Source of the DNA: Barthelona sp. PCE
Lineage: Eukaryota > Metamonada: BaSk clade
Direction of reading: 5' to 3'
Assembly (NCBI GenBank): GCA_040285745.1
Contig: JAUFOR010000004.1
Coordinates: 434,001-498,000 of the forward strand
Length of the DNA: 64,000 nt
Shown here piece after piece: positions 59,801-64,000 of this stretch; the stretch's first letter is position 1, and every line of letters starts with the position of its first letter. Under the pieces are notes generated by a model. The model had not been told where the DNA came from and made no database searches. It saw only the letters and a program-made list of their open reading frames with translations. The position numbers were made by a program, and so were the translations under genes.

Positions 59801-62800
59801 TCCATTCTCTTTAATCCTGTTTTCTTCTCAAAAATGTTCAGCGAATGTAGGTGTTCTTCTTGGTTTACCAAAAAGCCATTGGTAGACACACGCACCTTAC
59901 ATTCGGAAGAAATTTTGTTGTTTGAGACAAACAAATTTTGCAAAAGTGCAACATTTTCATCATTCTCGAAATACAGATTCTCCATAATACCCAAGGCCAA
60001 TTTGTGCTTTGCATTTGCCGACACTATTCTACCTACATTATTAACACGCACAACATCAAGTTTTTCAAACCAAATCGTAGTATCCAGTTCTACATACTCT
60101 GTTGTATTATCTGGACATTCAAACAAAAGGAATAGAGACACTGCAGTGTTTGTTATGAACAATTTGTGAGTTTCCCTTTCGTTAGCTGGAAATACTGTTA
60201 TTCTCTCCCACATTTCCATTTCTGTGCTCTCTTCTGTATTTTGATTCACGGAAGAAGCGAATAAAAGACCCTTTAATACTACTGTTGTTGAAGAAGCAAG
60301 TTCTATGCAAAGCAAACCAGGTCCGTGCAGGGCGCTCATGTCTAAACTCAGGCTGAATTCGTTTATCATGATATATGGTATATGATACTTTGATTCAGTC
60401 TCAACAGATAATCTTGCGCGGTTTGCTCGTCTCACCTCAAATCCAAACTCAAATTCAGAAGCGACGTGGTCATCATGGTCATGATCAAAACTGACAAATA
60501 AAAACAGGCTCAATTGGGTATCTTGCGCATTTGAATCAAGATAAAATCCGCACATAACGGGTTCACGGCGCACGTATACGTCCTTCTCAAAGTATGGAAC
60601 AAGAACCCTCTTCGAAATTTGATTCATCTTCTCCAGAGTGACAAACTTCCTTCCATCAACAGTAATAACCTTGAATATGTGAACAAACGCGTTGCCCATC
60701 ATATTAGGGAAATGGAAGAACGGAGTTCCATGATTCAGCGTCATGACGTTCTCATGATTATTGGAAACTGTGAGCTCTACGCTAAATGATTGCTGTTTGT
60801 TATATTTAACAGGCAGAGTGCCCCCGCCGTTGTACTCTGTAAATACGACGTTTCCTGACCTACACGTAACAGTAACCTCGATCTGAAACTGATGATCAAC
60901 CTGGTGTCTGGTAGGCATGTGAACGATAACTAACTCGCTTAGAAAAGCTCCATCTTGCATTTTCTGCAGAACTGGCCCAATCTCAAAGATGCATAGTGTA
61001 TTTGGCTCATCGCAAACAAAGAGAGATAGATTCGGTATTCCGTTAGTGTGTTTCAACTGACTTGGAGTTGAAATAGAAAAAGCAATGTTTGATTTGATCT
61101 CCATTGATGTTACGGCGTGATTAAATTCAAACTCAAAATGTAGTATTTTGTTAGAAACATAACTAATTTGCACAACATTATCGATATCATCAGATTGCAG
61201 TACTTTCACTATCTTCTCCATATACATCAGCCTTGAGGAACAGCCTGTTACAGGTTGTCCTATCTCAAAACCACCGAAAAACTTCAGAATAAATGGAACC
61301 TGCATTGTTGTTTGACTCGATGTAACTAACAACAACAGATGAGGTGAGCTAACATTTTCTAATGAATTTTCTGCTCTTCTAGCAAAAGATATTAGTGGTA
61401 GAGAGTCTTCAATGTTTGAAAAATATTGAACGGTAGTTAGTACATCATTAATATTAAAAGCAGTGTCAAATGTCTGAATGACTACCGAAGTATACTTATC
61501 AGGATTTGCAATTCCAGAGATTCCCAGGCCGCTCTTCTCTTCAATTACAAAAGACGAACTGCTTAAAGCTGCATTAAAGCTGCATTTTTCAAAAAATTCA
61601 TCACTAACAGAAAATCTAACAAGATAAATCCAGTTCTGCACATTTTGAACAGGAAATATATCATATGTTGCTGTTGAGTGTGTGAAGGACCACTTAGCAT
61701 CGCTCATATCAAGTGAACCACCTCGTGTGTGAAAAAGTTTCATTTCTGAGACTTGATCAACGATACCACAGTTCTTTAATTCCAATACAACCACAAGTGA
61801 CCAGTGCTCCGATGTATCTGAAATGCATAAAGGAACAGTGGCAAAAGATGATCCATTGAATCGGGGGAAATCTTTGAGTTGGAAAACTGTTAACTTTGAT
61901 GGAACACTAAGCTTGGCTAGATCGGTCAATGGGAAAAGAGAACTATCCTGAAATCTTACAGTTACATTTGAAGGATTACTTGGCAGAAAAGCAAGATAAA
62001 AAAAGTTACTTTCTTCGTCTTGAAGCACGAAAGCAAATCGATGGGTTATGGGCTCGCTAGTATTGCAAGCGACTCTCATCAAATTGAGCCTGTTGACCCG
62101 CACATTTGGTACATAAACACGTGATGTTGCGAGAGATACCAGCAGTGGTTGACCATCATTTTTGCATTCATACTCCACAGAGATAACGTAAGTCTCAATC
62201 TGTAAGAATGTGCTGTAGTGCACACGCAGGTAGTAAGGCAACATATCAACACTGAAGCGTGATGTGCTACTAACATCCAAAAACTCCACAATAGAAATTG
62301 TTATACTGACTGTCCCATAGCTCCATTTTGCATCTAAACTTATAGCATAGTGCTCTTTTGGTTCGAAACTTGAGCTTGCAACGTCAAATAAAAGGGTGGA
62401 GTTGTCAAACCTGCTCCATTGTAGGTTGGTGTCTGTGGAAATAAATAAAGGTTTTGAATCTCTCGATCCCCATAATCTTATCTCTGGGTGGATCGGCGGA
62501 ACATCATACCTGATCTTGAAACGTAGTGGATGTGGTCTGATCTGACTCAACTCACCCATTTCCGGAGTATTAAACGTCACAGTTTTAACACGAGGCTGAA
62601 GATCAACATGACTGACAGGATTGTTCTTTGTTGGAAGTGACGTTGCCACTGATAGGTTGACCGTGATATCGTTGAACTCAATCTGTGGTAGAAGAATCAT
62701 CATGTAAAACGATACTTGTGATGAGTACATACCCAGTACTTGACCTAATGTGATTGGGTATTTCACTGTGTACTGAAGGTTTGAGAACGAATCCTCTTGT

Positions 62801-64000
62801 GGAGGCTGGTTGTAGTTGATTGGGTAATGCAATGTTAAATAATAAGGGAGCTTTGCTCTCAATTGGAAAGATGTGTAACTCTTAAAGTCAATTTCTCTTG
62901 CCAGATCAGGAAGAATACTCTTTGTCACTGGACCTGAGAACCCTTCGGTTGAACCATACAGTAGCAATTTCTGAGATGGTGTTCCCTCTCGCAAAAGAGG
63001 TGCAAACAATATCATTGCATCTATGAACTCCTCTTTCACAACATTAGTATCGTTCAAAATGATAAACGCCATGCTCGTTGTCGATAGTGGAATCCTGGGT
63101 ACCGTACGAGTTTCTGAAATGTCAATGTACCTTGGCTTAATCACGTTAACTGTTGCAATAATCCTAGTATCCCAATTCTCGATTGTGTTCACACTCACAT
63201 GTCCATCACCACTAATAATTTGAAGATATGATTTCTTGAGCCGCAGTAAAAACATTTTTTTGCAATTATCCTTACTGCTAAATAAACGACGAGGTATTAC
63301 AACGGTTGTCATATTAACAAAGTTTTGTAATGTACCCACAGTTGTTTCCGTTTCAAAGTTTACCTCCTGTAATATAAAGTAAACACTCTTTAACCAACTC
63401 GTTTCAGGTGAAGAAAAATGTATATCAACTGCTTCAGCATCATCATTGATTCCACATAAATCTATTTCGACACGAGATGCACAATCCAACGAAACTTTGA
63501 CAAGTTCAAAGTATTCAGTCTGATCATCATGAACAACTATGCTATCCTTCGGTCGCTCAAGCAATGAATATTCCAATTGCAGTGTTAGATTCTCAGTTAT
63601 CAACTCATCTGTTAAAGGTGCCAGTTTGACAATTAGCATACCGTAGTTTTTGAGCTGTGATCCTGACATTGAACGATATACATAAGTTTCGTCATTTGCT
63701 GGGGTTACCTGAAGAAAACTGTGTATTTCAACACTATCTGGACTAAGCAAAATAGAAGGATCAAAAGTATCATAATTAGTAAACAGTAGTGATACGGTAC
63801 ACACTGATTTAATCGTAGAAACACCATCTGTTTTCAATTTCAAACTCCATTGAATGAAATGTTCTTTAGAATCAACGATAGAATCTATCCGACGAATAAA
63901 CATACCATCATCATCACAAAAACCTTCTTTACCGCATGATAAATTAATTACTTCAGATCCTTTTCTATTTTTAAGTGATATGACAATAGCATAATCAAAA
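56869..64000 (-). CDS. Giant single-pass surface protein, 5' end outside window
   Basis: The frame is open from the right edge, so the visible 2376 residues lack the N-terminus and signal peptide. The ATG at 63903 is internal: upstream codons read on in frame without a stop. Nearly all of it is beta-rich sequence with low identity between blocks, which suggests many Ig- or lectin-like domains; few residues are Cys until the end. About 75 residues before the membrane is a Cys cluster (CNWLSQNC...CLFS...VCPN). The C-terminus has one hydrophobic helix (IITTLLLCTVITLGVFHF) and a short basic-acidic tail (LKKRKDSED). Type I surface or pore-membrane protein such as gp210 is conceivable, but unproven. 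Confidence 0.78.
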   Translation of the reverse strand, partial: FDYAIVISLKNRKGSEVINLSCGKEGFCDDDGMFIRRIDSIVDSKEHFIQWSLKLKTDGVSTIKSVCTVSLLFTNYDTFDPSILLSPDSVEIHSFLQVTPANDETYVYRSMSGSQLKNYGMLIVKLAPLTDELITENLTLQLEYSLLERPKDSIVVHDDQTEYFELVKVSLDCASRVEIDLCGINDDAEAVDIHFSSPETSWLKSVYFILQEVNFETETTVGTLQNFVNMTTVVIPRRLFSSKDNCKKMFLLRLKKSYLQIISGDGHVSVNTIENWDTRIIATVNVIKPRYIDISETRTVPRIPLSTTSMAFIILNDTNVVKEEFIDAMILFAPLLREGTPSQKLLLYGSTEGFSGPVTKSILPDLAREIDFKSYTSFQLRAKLPYYLTLHYPINYNQPPQEDSFSNLQYTVKYPITLGQVLGMYSSQVSFYMMILLPQIEFNDITVNLSVATSLPTKNNPVSHVDLQPRVKTVTFNTPEMGELSQIRPHPLRFKIRYDVPPIHPEIRLWGSRDSKPLFISTDTNLQWSRFDNSTLLFDVASSSFEPKEHYAISLDAKWSYGTVSITISIVEFLDVSSTSRFSVDMLPYYLRVHYSTFLQIETYVISVEYECKNDGQPLLVSLATSRVYVPNVRVNRLNLMRVACNTSEPITHRFAFVLQDEESNFFYLAFLPSNPSNVTVRFQDSSLFPLTDLAKLSVPSKLTVFQLKDFPRFNGSSFATVPLCISDTSEHWSLVVVLELKNCGIVDQVSEMKLFHTRGGSLDMSDAKWSFTHSTATYDIFPVQNVQNWIYLVRFSVSDEFFEKCSFNAALSSSSFVIEEKSGLGISGIANPDKYTSVVIQTFDTAFNINDVLTTVQYFSNIEDSLPLISFARRAENSLENVSSPHLLLLVTSSQTTMQVPFILKFFGGFEIGQPVTGCSSRLMYMEKIVKVLQSDDIDNVVQISYVSNKILHFEFEFNHAVTSMEIKSNIAFSISTPSQLKHTNGIPNLSLFVCDEPNTLCIFEIGPVLQKMQDGAFLSELVIVHMPTRHQVDHQFQIEVTVTCRSGNVVFTEYNGGGTLPVKYNKQQSFSVELTVSNNHENVMTLNHGTPFFHFPNMMGNAFVHIFKVITVDGRKFVTLEKMNQISKRVLVPYFEKDVYVRREPVMCGFYLDSNAQDTQLSLFLFVSFDHDHDDHVASEFEFGFEVRRANRARLSVETESKYHIPYIMINEFSLSLDMSALHGPGLLCIELASSTTVVLKGLLFASSVNQNTEESTEMEMWERITVFPANERETHKLFITNTAVSLFLLFECPDNTTEYVELDTTIWFEKLDVVRVNNVGRIVSANAKHKLALGIMENLYFENDENVALLQNLFVSNNKISSECKVRVSTNGFLVNQEEHLHSLNIFEKKTGLKRMEILEVDLLNFQIENPLKISTFFSLFNEARFAFVSTYGDCDILARFKPVFTQRIDTNSGVNNIAVGDNFILVHTIMPVIPSTDGSVVLFQVSLKVNATLNTDKAKHSGNFIISPEKKTVQGLIQLYKSKMRIKTTDTYRCLPPINIQENRGVAGCLSLEAKCTLAQAHFSAKDLPPGSDVYILLFGWDESIVSVKVSLKEYFPTSLISSSFEIGEQKAFLLDSLVHDARNFAFRYLTLSPDFGEHAFNYDVSDGRPHAMVEYSKEDQIKKLNAFSFDHNNVVTLWCINEDEESQPVFVTFGQCEGSNNKCPITSSISIFNLAAKQVNIFHFYSMDILVGVRAVKLLKTAILPSDLSVLTVSNSKKSTTNTIKLEYTVDERYDLYMIFLDFNNMERSDDKIDDEDDEYHPFIFLSDSVIGHADINRCKRFNHFSSYIDNDGEGHITSTQRFYVLIKTEVLVRDKEPLLLNVGYLKTFSFRSVIIPMIKQKLAVGVSSHAFPVKMSTSQVGKERLSPTTTQLFYIDLDDVCNEYGCSFDITIVTYGLQLETTLIDDYADNFTIPDSEYKCYTDSSLTCTISYDSCSSLIARDQSEKEFMVVVMLNGSIYYNLVYNVTVDVNTISAPILLYDEQEFTMHIANGRLFLLMQQTAMIFVEDKLNYVESFTSLTATYEARHVNYVEHSGTDFCSVAVMQGQYYVFHMAIKSSKEYKIYVGSVDERFILYDDPAENAKGRYFDHAGYSFIRLETEGKPFRIKVDEHVDYLSIFVGQGSNEELVYRFNMDNRRTLFTMINDSYESFAGFMNQYQMIDVSNHILQSVDIFVVVRSNSPFKMWLVEKDVKEVVKGHFCFDYLPNSDIMYKEKDIVDLYAIVLSFMVHSRRCNWLSQNCKDMLKQYVCLFSKREFSVKVDASDIAVCPNIEVALRIISQGYNITGTLFPDVNKPVGGGYGVYIITTLLLCTVITLGVFHFLKKRKDSED

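Noticed and set aside
63903-63903. ATG at 63903 as the start of the giant surface protein
   Set aside because: In-frame codons without a stop continue to the window edge and there is no signal peptide after this ATG.
1-64000. CRISPR arrays, insertion sequences, operons
   Set aside because: No spaced direct repeats or transposase frame; intron-bearing genes with individual promoters show a eukaryotic nuclear genome.

Overview
This window reads as nuclear DNA of a compact, AT-rich protist that uses the standard genetic code. Genes are mostly single-exon and packed 0-600 bp apart on both strands. Seven short introns sit in four genes, all near the 5' ends. They share a GTATG[T/A] (once GTTTGT) donor and a branch site fused to the acceptor, TAACNNTTAG. 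This resembles the GTATGT...ACTAACACACAG introns known from Trichomonas and Giardia. With a low-molecular-weight thioredoxin reductase and divergent housekeeping proteins, I infer a flagellated metamonad-like eukaryote; genus unknown. No bacterial operons, tRNA, rRNA, CRISPR or transposable element was seen.

Layout: 1-5.0 kb has a multi-pass membrane protein cut by the left edge, UMP-CMP/adenylate kinase (1 intron), a nucleoporin-like lysine-rich protein and calmodulin (4 introns, one 10-nt microexon). 5.6-9.6 kb holds two tail-to-tail members of an unrecognised family whose proteins start with MPR. 10.2-14.2 kb has enolase and a SPO22/ZIP4-like repeat protein. 14.3-20.8 kb has a basic protein, Hikeshi, a CXXC1/Spp1-like PHD protein, a Bet1-like SNARE, a WD40-like protein, enkurin and a secreted cysteine-repeat protein. 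20.9-30.0 kb has an LRR/SH3 protein, a ubiquitin-like-domain protein, a PCI protein (eIF3m-like) and an importin-beta. 30.2-36.8 kb has the ciliary protein CFAP57, a decayed MSH6-like fragment and a tail-anchored protein. 37.1-48.3 kb is one uninterrupted 3727-residue frame that I read as a dynein heavy chain that has lost its P-loops and most of its stalk. 48.5-56.9 kb has a third MPR protein, thioredoxin reductase, Nup35/53, eIF3h (1 intron) and Nup93/Nic96. 56.9-64.0 kb is a giant single-pass surface protein running off the right edge.

Functional themes: nuclear pore and transport (Nup93, Nup35, a possible Nup58, importin-beta, Hikeshi), flagellum (enkurin, CFAP57, the dynein relative), translation initiation (eIF3h, possibly eIF3m), glycolysis, nucleotide and redox metabolism. 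Convergent neighbours often end within a few bases of each other or overlap at their stop codons, so 3' UTRs must be tiny or antisense-overlapping. The items most worth following up are the ATPase-dead dynein, calmodulin gene structure (start-codon-only exon, microexon, possible GT-AT intron), the MSH6 relic and the MPR family.
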